Assembly: GCA_023394615.1 (NCBI GenBank) | Contig: JAEXAI010000020.1 | Coordinates: 1 to 64,000 of the forward strand | Length of the DNA stretch: 64,000 nucleotides | Origin: Actinomycetes bacterium | Lineage (GTDB): Bacteria > Actinomycetota > Coriobacteriia > Coriobacteriales > Eggerthellaceae | Direction of reading: 5' to 3' | Shown: in pieces, positions 42,488 to 50,883 of the stretch | Position numbering within the stretch: the stretch's first letter is position 1 | How the letters are laid out: every line of letters starts with the position of its first letter | Position numbers and translations under genes: made by a program | The notes under the pieces: model-generated | Seen by the model: only the letters and a program-made list of their open reading frames with translations | Databases searched by the model: none | Told to the model about the DNA's origin: nothing

Positions 42488-43744
42488 ATGAAGACGAAGC
42501 TTCCCGTTGATGTGAAAGAAGTGCTGAATGCTGCGATGGATATCGATGCGGCGCGCAAGATTCCTGTTTGCGTGGATGTGCTAATCGATCCGCAATCATC
42601 TCCAGATTTGCAGAATTGCATCGAAGGGGCATTCCGAAGCAGCGCCGAGAACGTGCGGGTGCATGTCTTTGAGTATCCCATTGCCAGGCCGACGCTTGAT
42701 CCTGATTGCGATTTGTGCGTATTGGCAGCTGGCCTGAGCTCCTCGACCGGCGGCCTTTCGGCGACCATCCGTCAAGCGGGCGTGCCTGTGCTGGTGGTGA
42801 CCGATATGCCTGACATCGTAGCCGAATTGGCTATACATGAAGGTCATCCGCTCCTCGAGAGCGATTTGCTCTCGCCTGACCCCTTAGCCGACGCTCAACC
42901 TGTCGCTTCGCAGCAGAAAGGGACACTGCCCATCTGCTCGGATGCATCGTATTTCGAAGAGCCCCTGCCGCTTTCCATCGATCGCGAGGCTTCTCTGCTC
43001 GCGCGTATGGGCGCGTGGATTGTCGATGCGTTTCGGGACAAGCGCCTTGCCTTCGCTTTGGCTTTTCCATTTGTGCGCAACCCGCTTTCAGTGGAATCTG
43101 TGAACTCGACATCGGTCCAAAACGCAGGCATCGGTTTTGTTGCCATCATTCCGGGTGCGGACATGCCCATCATGACCCTGAACCAGGCAAAGATGCTGCT
43201 TCAGATATCAGCCGCATACGGACAGCCCATGGGACTGGAGCGTTTGAAAGAACTGGCCGTGGTTGTAGGTGGCGGGTTCGCGTGCCGTGCTATCGCCAGG
43301 CAATTGGCAGGTGCGCTGCCCGGTTGGGGCTGGGCGGTGAAAGCCGGTATCGGCTATGCGGGCACCAGCGCCATGGGCTATGCTGCAATTGCCTATTTTG
43401 AGCAGTTGACCGGCCAAGGTGCATCTTATTCGCAGGCTGCGGCAATGGCTCGCGCAGAATATGCGCGCGTGAGCGCGGCGGCATCCGCTACACAAACTCC
43501 CACCGATGCTGCGATGGCTGCGGTAAAGGTTGTCTCAGATGATTTGTCGGCCGGTATCCAAAATGCGGCGGCCCGTGCCATTCCCGCTGTGCAGAATGCC
43601 GTGGACGGCGTATGCGAAGCTGTGGGCACCACGCCTACGGAATTGGGCCGCACCGCGGTCAATGCGGTTTTAGGGGCCTATGCAGATGCCAAGGACGCAT
43701 CAAGCGTCCGCCGCGCGGGCACGCCATCGTCGCAGGCACGCTAA
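42488..43744 (+). CDS. DUF697-like membrane-associated protein
   Basis: 418 aa from the ATG at 42488, just after the rodA stop (RBS GGGAAAGAGG). N-terminal part (1-190) soluble, with an Asp-rich strand pattern (PVCVDVLIDPQSS, DLCVLAAGLSSSTGGL, VPVLVVTDMPDIVAEL) recalling a degenerate GTPase-like or Rossmann fold. Residues about 205-320 match the DUF697/YcjF pattern: NAGIGFVAIIPGADMPIMTLNQAKMLLQISAAYG, LAVVVGGGFACRAIARQL, GWGWAVKAGIGYAGTSAMGYAAIAYFE, which could form two hairpin helices in the membrane. The Ala-rich C terminus is probably helical. Function unknown; its place behind rodA suggests envelope work. Confidence 0.65.
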   Translation: MKTKLPVDVKEVLNAAMDIDAARKIPVCVDVLIDPQSSPDLQNCIEGAFRSSAENVRVHVFEYPIARPTLDPDCDLCVLAAGLSSSTGGLSATIRQAGVPVLVVTDMPDIVAELAIHEGHPLLESDLLSPDPLADAQPVASQQKGTLPICSDASYFEEPLPLSIDREASLLARMGAWIVDAFRDKRLAFALAFPFVRNPLSVESVNSTSVQNAGIGFVAIIPGADMPIMTLNQAKMLLQISAAYGQPMGLERLKELAVVVGGGFACRAIARQLAGALPGWGWAVKAGIGYAGTSAMGYAAIAYFEQLTGQGASYSQAAAMARAEYARVSAAASATQTPTDAAMAAVKVVSDDLSAGIQNAAARAIPAVQNAVDGVCEAVGTTPTELGRTAVNAVLGAYADAKDASSVRRAGTPSSQAR

Positions 43745-43766
43745 ACAGGAAAGGGCAATTCTCAAT

Positions 43767-45647
43767 ATGACAGATTTATGGCCGCGCCTGCAGGTGATGC
43801 TTGCTGACGCTCAACGTCCGTCGCGCTATATCGACCACGAATTCGGATCTCAGCACAGGGATGCGCAGGACAGTGCAGACGATGCCTCGTTGGTGATGGT
43901 TTATCCTGATACCTACGAGCTGGGTCAGGCGAATCAGGCGATTCGCATTCTCGTGAACGCGGTGAACGCGCAGCCGGGCATGTATGCTGAACGCTCGTTT
44001 CTGCCTGCTGTGGAATTCGGCAGTGCCATGAGGCGCGAGGGACTGCCGCTGTTTTCGCTTGAAAGCTGTGCACCGATAGCGGAGTTCGATGTGATTGGCA
44101 TCACGTTGCCTCATGAGATGGCGGCAACCAACGTGCTCGAAACGCTGGATTTGGCAGGTATTCCCCTGCGCGCTGCCGAGCGCGGGGAAGACGACCCCAT
44201 CATTTTGGGTGGCGGTCCGTGCACGTACAATCCCGAGCCCTTCGCAGTGTTTTTCGATGCATTTTTGATAGGCGAGGGCGAAGAGTCCATCGTCGAGGCC
44301 TTAAAAGTGGTTTCTGCGGGCAGGCGTGCGGGCTTATCCCGCGCCGAAATCGTGGCATCGCTGGTAGGAGTGGAGGGCACTTATGTTCCCTCGCTCTACG
44401 AAGAGCTCGACGATGAGCAGGCGGCTCAGGTCGGCTATCGGCTGCAACCGAAAACCCAGGATGTCCCTCAAGTAATCGTGAAGCGCATGTACCGCGAATT
44501 CGCCGAATCCAGCGGATGGGAACCATGTATCGTGCCGTATTGCGATTTGGTGCACGACCGTCTGAATGTGGAAATACTTCGAGGTTGCTCACGGGGATGT
44601 CGCTTCTGCCAAGCCGGTATGACGTATCGGCCGGTGCGCGAGCGCTCTGCCGACAACATCGTGGCTTCGGTTTTGGAAGGCCTGAAGGTCACCGGTTATG
44701 ACGAGGTATCGCTCACGTCTCTTTCGAGCACCGATCATTCTCAGATCAGGGAAATACTCACGCGTTTGAATCACGAGGTGGAAGGCAAGGGCATCCGCGT
44801 TTCCATTCCCTCGCAACGCCTTGATGCCTTCGGCGTGGATATGGCGCGTTTGGTGGCTGGCAACAAGCGAGGCGGTTTGACGTTCGCCCCTGAGGCTGGC
44901 ACGCAGCGTTTGCGCGACGTTATAAACAAAAACGTGACCGAAGATGATTTGTTCCGTGCTTTGACCTCGGCATTTGAAGAGGGATGGCGCCACTGCAAGC
45001 TCTATTTCATGGTGGGGCTGCCCACCGAGACCGATGACGATATAAAAGGCATAGCCAGTCTGGCGCAGCGGGCATATGACACGGCGAAGAAAGTCGTGCC
45101 GGAAAACCAGCGCAGCCGCATACGCATCACGGTGGCTGTCGCGCTGTTCGTGCCCAAGCCGCAGACGCCGTTTCAGTGGGACGGCCAAATACCCCCCGAG
45201 GAAGCGCAGCGTCGCGTGAACTTGCTGCGCCATTCCATCAAATACCGCGCCATAGAGGTGAACTGGCACGATCCTGCTACCAGTTTGACCGAAGCGGTGG
45301 TAAGTCGCGGTGGGCGAGAGATTGCCGATGTGATACAAGGCGCTTTCGAGCGCGGCTCCAAATACGATGCTTGGACTGAGTTTTTCGACGAGGACGCATG
45401 GAGCGAATCGGCGAATGCCGCGGGCGTTGATTTGAAAGAGACGGCGCAGCGTACATTCGACACTGAAGAAGTGCTTCCATGGCAGCATATATCGAGCGGG
45501 GTGAACCTGTCGTTTTTGCGTTCGGAGCGCCGTCGCGCGTCGCAGGGCGAGACCACGCCTGACTGCACGTTCGGAAAATGCACGGCGTGCGGGCTGTGTC
45601 CCGGCTTGGATACAGAAATAGAAACGCAGGAGGTACGACATGCCTGA
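43767..45647 (+). CDS. Radical SAM protein of the TIGR03960 type
   Basis: 626 aa from the ATG at 43767 (AGGAAAGGG upstream). N-terminal B12-binding-like domain (1-240): MVYPDTYELGQANQAIRILVN, FDVIGITLPHEMAATNVLETLDLAG, DDPIILGGGPCTYNPEPFAVFFDAFLIGEGEE. The radical SAM core has CxxxCxxC in EILRGCSRGCRFCQAGM, then LTSLSSTDHSQI and PEAGTQRLRDVINK. A C-terminal cluster-like motif CTFGKCTACGLC lies near the end. The family is widespread and usually sits before a DUF2344 protein, as here (8-nt overlap). In several genomes the pair neighbours rne/rng and rplU-rpmA, hinting at RNA or ribosome modification. The reaction is unknown. Confidence 0.85.
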   Translation: MTDLWPRLQVMLADAQRPSRYIDHEFGSQHRDAQDSADDASLVMVYPDTYELGQANQAIRILVNAVNAQPGMYAERSFLPAVEFGSAMRREGLPLFSLESCAPIAEFDVIGITLPHEMAATNVLETLDLAGIPLRAAERGEDDPIILGGGPCTYNPEPFAVFFDAFLIGEGEESIVEALKVVSAGRRAGLSRAEIVASLVGVEGTYVPSLYEELDDEQAAQVGYRLQPKTQDVPQVIVKRMYREFAESSGWEPCIVPYCDLVHDRLNVEILRGCSRGCRFCQAGMTYRPVRERSADNIVASVLEGLKVTGYDEVSLTSLSSTDHSQIREILTRLNHEVEGKGIRVSIPSQRLDAFGVDMARLVAGNKRGGLTFAPEAGTQRLRDVINKNVTEDDLFRALTSAFEEGWRHCKLYFMVGLPTETDDDIKGIASLAQRAYDTAKKVVPENQRSRIRITVAVALFVPKPQTPFQWDGQIPPEEAQRRVNLLRHSIKYRAIEVNWHDPATSLTEAVVSRGGREIADVIQGAFERGSKYDAWTEFFDEDAWSESANAAGVDLKETAQRTFDTEEVLPWQHISSGVNLSFLRSERRRASQGETTPDCTFGKCTACGLCPGLDTEIETQEVRHA

Positions 45648-46257
45648 TGATCAGCTTTTTCATATGAGGGTCATGTTTTGCAAACGAGGACGTGCGGCCA
45701 TGCTTTCGCATTTAGAAGTGGCTCGCGCTCTCGAGCGCATGGTGCGCCGAGCCGGTCTGCCCTATGCTATATCGCAGGGTTTTTCGCCTCATATGAAGAT
45801 ATCGTTTGGCTCTGCGTTGCCGGTGGGCGTAGGAGGTTTGCACGAGTGCTTCGACATCGTGTTGACCCGCTACGTGAAGCCCGAGGAAGCGGCTGCTGAC
45901 ATGCGAGATGCCTGCGTACCTGATTTGCTGGTGGCCTCATGCGATTACATCGCGGCGAATGAACCAGCAGCCAGCGCGGCTTTCCCATATTCCACCTACG
46001 AAGCCTATTTCAAGAACATTCCCGAAACATATTCCGTGCCCGAAGAAGTGCGCGTGATGCGCAAGAAAAAAGAACGCGTGTTGCATGTTGCGGATTTTTT
46101 GGTCGACGGGCCCAAGATGGAAGGGCATACCATGACCTTCACATTGGAATCGAAGCCCACGGGCAGTTTACGTCCCGATGTATTGCTGAGCGCCATGATG
46201 ATAGACGATCCGGATGCGAAGGTGCTCACCATCACCCGCGTGGCACAGAGTATTTAG
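45640..46257 (+). CDS. DUF2344 radical-SAM partner (TIGR03936 type)
   Basis: 205 aa. Opening MRVMFCKRGRAAMLSHLEVARALERMVRRAGLPYAISQGFSPHMKISFGSALPVGVGGLHECFDIVL is diagnostic of the DUF2344/TIGR03936 family. AGGAGG sits 7 nt before the ATG. It starts inside the radical SAM gene (overlap 45640-45647), so the two are made as a pair. The family may bind RNA or the shared substrate; no catalytic residues are obvious. The C-terminal half is shorter and more divergent than the N-terminal half. Confidence 0.85.
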   Translation: MPDDQLFHMRVMFCKRGRAAMLSHLEVARALERMVRRAGLPYAISQGFSPHMKISFGSALPVGVGGLHECFDIVLTRYVKPEEAAADMRDACVPDLLVASCDYIAANEPAASAAFPYSTYEAYFKNIPETYSVPEEVRVMRKKKERVLHVADFLVDGPKMEGHTMTFTLESKPTGSLRPDVLLSAMMIDDPDAKVLTITRVAQSI

Positions 46258-46338
46258 CCTGTGTTGCGATTTTGTCAAGTACGTCTAGGTAATTATCTGT
46301 GTTGACCTTGTGCAGAGTTCGGCGCGGAACAAAAATAC

Positions 46339-46368
46339 TTGCGCACATCGGCTTATTTCGGGTAGAAT
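46339..46368 (+). promoter_or_regulatory. tRNA-Asp promoter
   Basis: TTGCGC (46339-46344) and TAGAAT (46363-46368) with an 18-nt spacer, ending 19 nt before the tRNA 5' end. The TAGAAT -10 matches that of rplU. Confidence 0.7.
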
Positions 46369-46387
46369 ACCACTCGCTGCAAAACAC

Positions 46388-46464
<77 letters not shown>

Positions 46465-46476
46465 TCGAAGTTTTCG

Positions 46477-46504
46477 CCGCCTCGTCATTACGGGGCGGTT
46501 TTTT
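46477..46504 (+). terminator. Rho-independent terminator of tRNA-Asp
   Basis: CCGCCTCG (46477-46484) pairs with CGGGGCGG (46491-46498), one G-U pair included, loop TCATTA, then six T. A textbook intrinsic terminator. Confidence 0.9.
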
Positions 46505-46576
46505 ATTGCCAGCGCTTGAAGCAAGGCCTCGGTTGGGACGGGGTCGGACGGAATCTCATAAACAAGAACCTTTGTT

Positions 46577-46605
46577 TTGCCCTGCCGACAACAGAAGGGT
46601 ATAAT
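46577..46605 (+). promoter_or_regulatory. Promoter of the HAD phosphatase gene
   Basis: TTGCCC (46577-46582) and TATAAT (46600-46605) with a 17-nt spacer. Start of transcription near 46612 rules out the ATG at 46619, which would have no room for an RBS, and supports the ATG at 46643. Confidence 0.7.
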
Positions 46606-46642
46606 CTGGGATTCGTGAATGACCCAATGGAGAAAAGAAGCT

Positions 46643-47413
46643 ATGACGAACAACCCTGATGATATGCGCGCTGCAACAGCTGGCGCAGTGCATTCTGAAG
46701 GGGCAGTGTTATACACTCCAGAACATCCTGCCCGTCTGGCCGTTTATGATTTCGACGGCACCAGCATCACGGGAAACTCCCCGGTCATGTTGGTCAGATA
46801 TCTGGTATTTCGCCGCAAGCTTAAATTCAACGTTTGGATTCGCGTGTGCTTCTGGGCATTTGCGTACAAATTTCGCCTTCCCCAAAACGAGAGTTGGGTC
46901 CGCTCTTTGGTGTTCAGGGCATTTTTAGGGAAGCCGAAACCCGAAGTCGATGCCTATTTGGCGCGTTTCTATGAAGAGGAAGTGTCGTGGCGCTTTCGTC
47001 CTTTGGCTGATCAGAGCATGTGCCGGGATACCGAAGAGGGACGTATCGTCGCGGTGGTCTCCGCTTCGTGGGAAGCCATCATCGAGCGCGCGAGGCAGGA
47101 TCATTCGTTCCAGCTGATAGCGGCAACCAGTATGTGCATCGACGATGCGGGAAACTACACCTGCAAAGTGAATGGGCTTCCAGTGGAAGGCGAGCAGAAG
47201 GTACGCTCTGTCGTTGCATTGGCTGATGACTCTTTCGGTCAGGGCAACTGGGTCCTCGAGCGCGCATATGGAGATCATCATTCCGATATGCCGTTACTGG
47301 AAGCAGCTGAGCATGCTTTCGTGGTCACTCCCGACAAACCTCTATTGCGTGAAGCGCAGAAGAGGGGATGGCGCGTACTGGACTGGTCGTACAAGCCGCA
47401 TCGCCCTCGGTGA
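46643..47413 (+). CDS. HAD-IB family phosphatase (SerB/PGP-like)
   Basis: 256 aa from the ATG at 46643 (RBS AGAAAAGAAG; promoter position excludes 46619). HAD motif I is in AVYDFDGTSITGNSPVML (DxDGT), motif II in VVSASWEAII, and motif III/IV in GEQKVRSVVAL and AYGDHHSDMPLLEAAEHAFVVTPDK. Helical cap (about 45-110) contains LKFNVWIRVCFWAFAYKF, which is hydrophobic enough to touch a membrane. This is the HAD-IB group that includes phosphoserine phosphatase and lysophosphatidate or phosphatidylglycerophosphate-type phosphatases. The exact substrate is open. Monocistronic by promoter and spacing. Confidence 0.85.
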   Translation: MTNNPDDMRAATAGAVHSEGAVLYTPEHPARLAVYDFDGTSITGNSPVMLVRYLVFRRKLKFNVWIRVCFWAFAYKFRLPQNESWVRSLVFRAFLGKPKPEVDAYLARFYEEEVSWRFRPLADQSMCRDTEEGRIVAVVSASWEAIIERARQDHSFQLIAATSMCIDDAGNYTCKVNGLPVEGEQKVRSVVALADDSFGQGNWVLERAYGDHHSDMPLLEAAEHAFVVTPDKPLLREAQKRGWRVLDWSYKPHRPR

Positions 47414-47602
47414 GGTTTCGAGGGTTTGCTTCTGGCGATATCTCTTGCAGCAGTAAATGATGCTTGCGCGGGCTCTTTTTTGTCGGGTGAGTGACAAATA
47501 TCGTTTTCTTGCGTTTGACGTACGCATTTCAACGGTGACAGGATAAAATGATAGTCGAGAAATGACAATCAGCATTTGCATGAGAGCGAAGGAGGTGGGT
47601 CG

Positions 47603-49240
47603 ATGTTCGGAAAAGACTCGAGCTTCAGCGGCTCAACGAACCACAATAACGAAATGAATAATACATCGGCTGATTTTCTACGTAGCGCCGAGGCTGCGCT
47701 GAAGGCTGGAGATGAGACTTCGGCCCTCCATCTGTTTTTAGTGGCGTATGAAAAGGCGGTGCGTGATTCCAAGGCACCGTCGAGTGAGGCAATCGCTGGT
47801 TTGCGCAAGGCATGGGATCTTGCTTGCAAGGCAAACGAGCGTTCATTGGCCGAGTATATATTCGAGAAACTTGAACCGTTTTTGAACGCAGATGAAACTG
47901 CGCGCTTCGCCGAGCAGCTGCAGCGTATGGCGTTGTCGAAACTTGAGGAATTCGGGTTATCGCATGAAGACGTGCAGGATATGGCCGATATGCTCTCGGA
48001 AGATTTCATGGGAGCAAGCGGGTCGATGCAATTGCCAGCTGCATCGATTTTCGCGCACCCCATGTTAACGGCCCGTGAGACTCAGAAACGCTCTTCTGCG
48101 TCCTCGAAGGGAGCTTCTGCACGTGGGTTGAAAAGCCTCGATGCGCAGGGAGCCAAAAGTGCCCAGGGTGATACGCAAGGTGGAGTTGCCGCAAATGCCC
48201 AGGGAGCTGCTGAATCATCAGATGATTCTGATGAAGATACCTCTTTTGCCGCTGTTTCCAAGCGGGCTGCTTTGCGCAAGTCGGACTCATCGGAATCAGA
48301 TGACGCTACAGACTCCGATGAACGTTTCCGCTACAAGGATCTGATCGGCTTTGACGCAACCATTCAAAAGATGCATACACGCGGTATCGGACTTGCCGAC
48401 GATGCGCGTTTCAACAATTTCCTAGAAATGCTCTCACGTCGCCACGGCATCGATTCGCCGCCTTCCGTGGAAACTTTAGTGTTCAACGCTTATGCGCGCG
48501 AGGATGCGAATCAGTTCATGGCTGCGACAGTGGGAGAGCTCAACGTGCCCATTGTGCGCATGTCCATGGAGGAGACTCCGCAGGGCGTCCCTGTGTTATG
48601 CGTGATGGCTTCCTCTGATTTCAAAACGCGAGCTCATCTGAATCATCTGGGCTTTGACGGCCCGGCGGTACTTATGCTGGAAGACGTTGATACGTGGGGC
48701 TCTCCCATTGCAGGTATGGATGATGAGATAGACGGCAATCTGCTGGCGCAGATGTCGCGCGGCGCACGTGAGGCAGTAGCGCTTGTTCGCTCGGCTGTGG
48801 AAAACCCTCAGGTGACCGTTGTGGCTTCGTGCTCAAGCGATCACATGCTAGACGATTTCTTCTACGAGTTACTCAGTCCGGTCGCCATGGTAGACATCGA
48901 CCTGCCCAACAACGACGAGCGCTCAGCAGTGTGGAACCATGCGGCTCAGATGTATCCTTCGCTGCGTTTCCTGAATCGCGAAGAACTCATCCGCTTGTCA
49001 GCCCATATGTCGCGCTTCGATATCTACATGGCTGCTCAGGAGTCGGTTGAGCAAGCCTATCGCGAAAGCGTGGAGCGGCGCAGCTACGTGCCTGTCACGC
49101 GCGACAACATCTTTGACAAGATTGCTGCATACCAGCCCCTTGATTCAGGCGAATACAAAGAATTGGAAGATGCTGCAGTGCAGAGCTTCCGTGATGAAAT
49201 TGACCATTTGGACAGCTCAACGAAAGGAAGTGCTGAGTAG
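47603..49240 (+). CDS. AAA+-like protein lacking the Walker A motif
   Basis: 545 aa from the ATG at 47603 (AAGGAGG 7 nt upstream). N-terminal helical region (1-130) with a TPR-like look (RSAEAALKAGDETSALHLFLVAYEKA). A Ser/Asp/Ala-rich linker follows (150-235), then an AAA+ layout (240-520): RYKDLIGFDATIQKMHTRGIGL, but SVETLVFNAYAREDANQFMAA where a GxxGxGK[T/S] P-loop should be. Walker B-like VLMLEDVDTW and sensor-1-like VTVVASCSSD are kept, then DLPNNDERSAVW and a lid domain. ATP hydrolysis is therefore doubtful; it may be a pseudo-ATPase scaffold. Directly followed by an Rrf2 regulator with no gap. An inverted TTTGTC/GACAAA pair (47479-47498) lies upstream. No function known. Confidence 0.7.
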   Translation: MFGKDSSFSGSTNHNNEMNNTSADFLRSAEAALKAGDETSALHLFLVAYEKAVRDSKAPSSEAIAGLRKAWDLACKANERSLAEYIFEKLEPFLNADETARFAEQLQRMALSKLEEFGLSHEDVQDMADMLSEDFMGASGSMQLPAASIFAHPMLTARETQKRSSASSKGASARGLKSLDAQGAKSAQGDTQGGVAANAQGAAESSDDSDEDTSFAAVSKRAALRKSDSSESDDATDSDERFRYKDLIGFDATIQKMHTRGIGLADDARFNNFLEMLSRRHGIDSPPSVETLVFNAYAREDANQFMAATVGELNVPIVRMSMEETPQGVPVLCVMASSDFKTRAHLNHLGFDGPAVLMLEDVDTWGSPIAGMDDEIDGNLLAQMSRGAREAVALVRSAVENPQVTVVASCSSDHMLDDFFYELLSPVAMVDIDLPNNDERSAVWNHAAQMYPSLRFLNREELIRLSAHMSRFDIYMAAQESVEQAYRESVERRSYVPVTRDNIFDKIAAYQPLDSGEYKELEDAAVQSFRDEIDHLDSSTKGSAE

Positions 49241-49777
49241 ATGGAACTGACGCGTCGCTGCGACTACGCATGCCGGATTCTTCGATCTGCTTATCGTCAC
49301 AAGGACACTTACATCTCTATTGCCGACGTGGCGGAAGAGGAGGACATTCCTTACGCTTTCGCGCGTACTATCCAGCACGATTTGGCAACTGCCGGCTATT
49401 TGAAGACCGTGCGCGGCGCTCGTGGCGGCTTATCGCTTTCCATCGATCCGGCCGAGGTTACCGTGCTCGATGTGTTGAGCGCACTGCAAGGACCAGTAGC
49501 CGTCTCTCCCTGTTCGGCCGACCCAGAGTCTTGCGAGAAGAGCGATTGGTGCTCGTTTAACAAGGTATGGCTTGCGGCAGACAACGCCTTGCACAATCTG
49601 TTCGGTTCGTTGACTTTGCTCGACGTATTTGAAAACGGAACCGACCCCTCTTCGGTAAATGAAGCTGTCAGCGCAACTGACGAGCTTGTATCTCGCAGCC
49701 TCGAGGACCTTGCGGCCGGTAGGAATGCGCACGGCACGCCGAGTGATTCGGCTGACGCCAAAGCTGCTACCTGCTGA
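49241..49777 (+). CDS. Rrf2-family Fe-S transcription regulator
   Basis: 178 aa. Winged helix of the Rrf2/IscR family: MELTRRCDYACRILRSAY, ISIADVAEEEDIPYAFARTIQHDLATAGYLKTVRGARGGLSLS. Cluster loop with three Cys in CSADPESCEKSDWC (C-x6-C-x5-C), so an Fe-S cluster is probably bound. A Cys-terminated tail (KAATC) is unusual. It may sense iron, redox state or NO. The ATG follows the stop of the AAA+-like gene without spacing. RBS AAAGGAAG lies in that gene's end. Possible targets nearby are mutY-like, rubrerythrin and hydrogenase. Confidence 0.88.
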   Translation: MELTRRCDYACRILRSAYRHKDTYISIADVAEEEDIPYAFARTIQHDLATAGYLKTVRGARGGLSLSIDPAEVTVLDVLSALQGPVAVSPCSADPESCEKSDWCSFNKVWLAADNALHNLFGSLTLLDVFENGTDPSSVNEAVSATDELVSRSLEDLAAGRNAHGTPSDSADAKAATC

Positions 49778-49858
49778 TTGTGAGTCGTGCCACTTTGCCA
49801 CTCGTCAATCCTTCGATTGCGGTTTGTCTTGCTGCATGCCGAAAGTTGACGGTCTAAC

Positions 49859-50710
49859 GTGGATTTGAGTACATCTTCTGCGCAGGATTTCATTGCGCGC
49901 GTGTGGCAGGCGGGGGAGCTGTATGAGCGAAGGGGCCTTCCTTGGCGTTTCGTCGACGATCCCTTTGCCGTTTACGTCTCCGAGGTTATGTTGCAGCAAA
50001 CTCAAGTTGCCCGCGTTATGAAACATTGGGGTGCCTTCATGGCGCGCTATCCGAGCGTCGATGCGCTTGCTGCTGCTGATACGGCTTCCGTCTTGCAATC
50101 ATGGCAGGGACTAGGCTACAACAGGCGTGCACTCGCCCTGCAGCGTGCCGCCCAAGAATGTTCGGCCTCACACGCTGGCCGCCTTCCGGAAGACTACGAT
50201 GAGTTGCTGCGTCTGCCCGGTGTGGGTCCAGCAACGGCAGCAGGTATCATGGCGTTCGCCTACAACCGTCCGTCGGTTTATCTGGAAACGAACGTGCGCG
50301 CCGTGTTCATAAGCGAGTTCTTCTCGGATTCCGCAGAACAAGTAAGCGATCGAGAGATTCGTCCGCTGGTTTTAGCCACATGCAGCCAAGAGAGGCCACG
50401 TGAGTGGTATTACGCGTTGCTTGATTGGGGCGCGCACATGAAACAGAACCAGCCGAATCCAACGCGTAAATCATCGCAGTATGTGCGTCAGAGTGCATTT
50501 GAAGGGTCGCGACGCCAGAAGCGTGCGTTCTTGTTGAAGATTGTGCTGACTGACGGCCCCCTTGATTTAGCCCAAGCTAAAGCGGCGCTCGATGATGCCG
50601 AGATGCGTGCGGGTCGCCCTGTCGTTTCATCGCAGACGGTCGAATCCATCGTGGGAGATTTGGTTGCTGAGGGATTTTTCACACGCGCAGGCGACATGCT
50701 GGTGCCTTAG
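49859..50710 (+). CDS. MutY-like adenine glycosylase without Fe-S cluster
   Basis: 283 aa from the GTG at 49859 (RBS weak, start uncertain). HhH-GPD fold: RRGLPWRFVDDPFAVYVSEVMLQQTQVARV, QGLGYNRRALALQRAA, and hairpin LPGVGPATAAGIMAF. The catalytic strand reads SVYLETNVRAVF where MutY has LDGNV, so Glu replaces or shifts the usual Asp. After WGAHMKQNQPNPTRKSSQY no cluster cysteines follow; the C-x6-C-x2-C-x5-C of MutY/Nth is missing, and so is the C-terminal NUDIX-like domain (MutY is normally about 350 aa). It belongs to the short cluster-less branch of the superfamily. Probably excises A opposite 8-oxoG, but the substrate is not certain. nth is encoded separately at 57318. Confidence 0.82.
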   Translation: MDLSTSSAQDFIARVWQAGELYERRGLPWRFVDDPFAVYVSEVMLQQTQVARVMKHWGAFMARYPSVDALAAADTASVLQSWQGLGYNRRALALQRAAQECSASHAGRLPEDYDELLRLPGVGPATAAGIMAFAYNRPSVYLETNVRAVFISEFFSDSAEQVSDREIRPLVLATCSQERPREWYYALLDWGAHMKQNQPNPTRKSSQYVRQSAFEGSRRQKRAFLLKIVLTDGPLDLAQAKAALDDAEMRAGRPVVSSQTVESIVGDLVAEGFFTRAGDMLVP

Positions 50711-50779
50711 TGCTTCGGGCGTGTGCCGGTAGCTGATATCATCGTGCAGCTCTTTTGAGTCGCGGGTTGAATCGGGTTG

Positions 50780-50805
50780 AATTGCAGCGTCAAATTCCTG
50801 CAATT
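50780..50805. promoter_or_regulatory. 8-bp dyad upstream of rubrerythrin
   Basis: AATTGCAG (50780-50787) and CTGCAATT (50798-50805) are perfect inverted copies with a 10-nt spacer. A tandem GGGTTGAAT pair (50764-50782) lies just upstream. A -10-like TATAAT is at 50841-50846. This is a probable operator for the rubrerythrin gene. Confidence 0.5.
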
Positions 50806-50883
50806 GCTTTCTTTGCAGTATCCTTATCCTGGAATGAGGCTATAATGGTTATCACATTGAAAGACCTTGAAAGGAGCTTTTCC

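Noticed and set aside
44589..45641. 350-aa minus-strand frame
   Set aside because: Antisense to the radical SAM gene with its CxxxCxxC motif; no RBS or domain.
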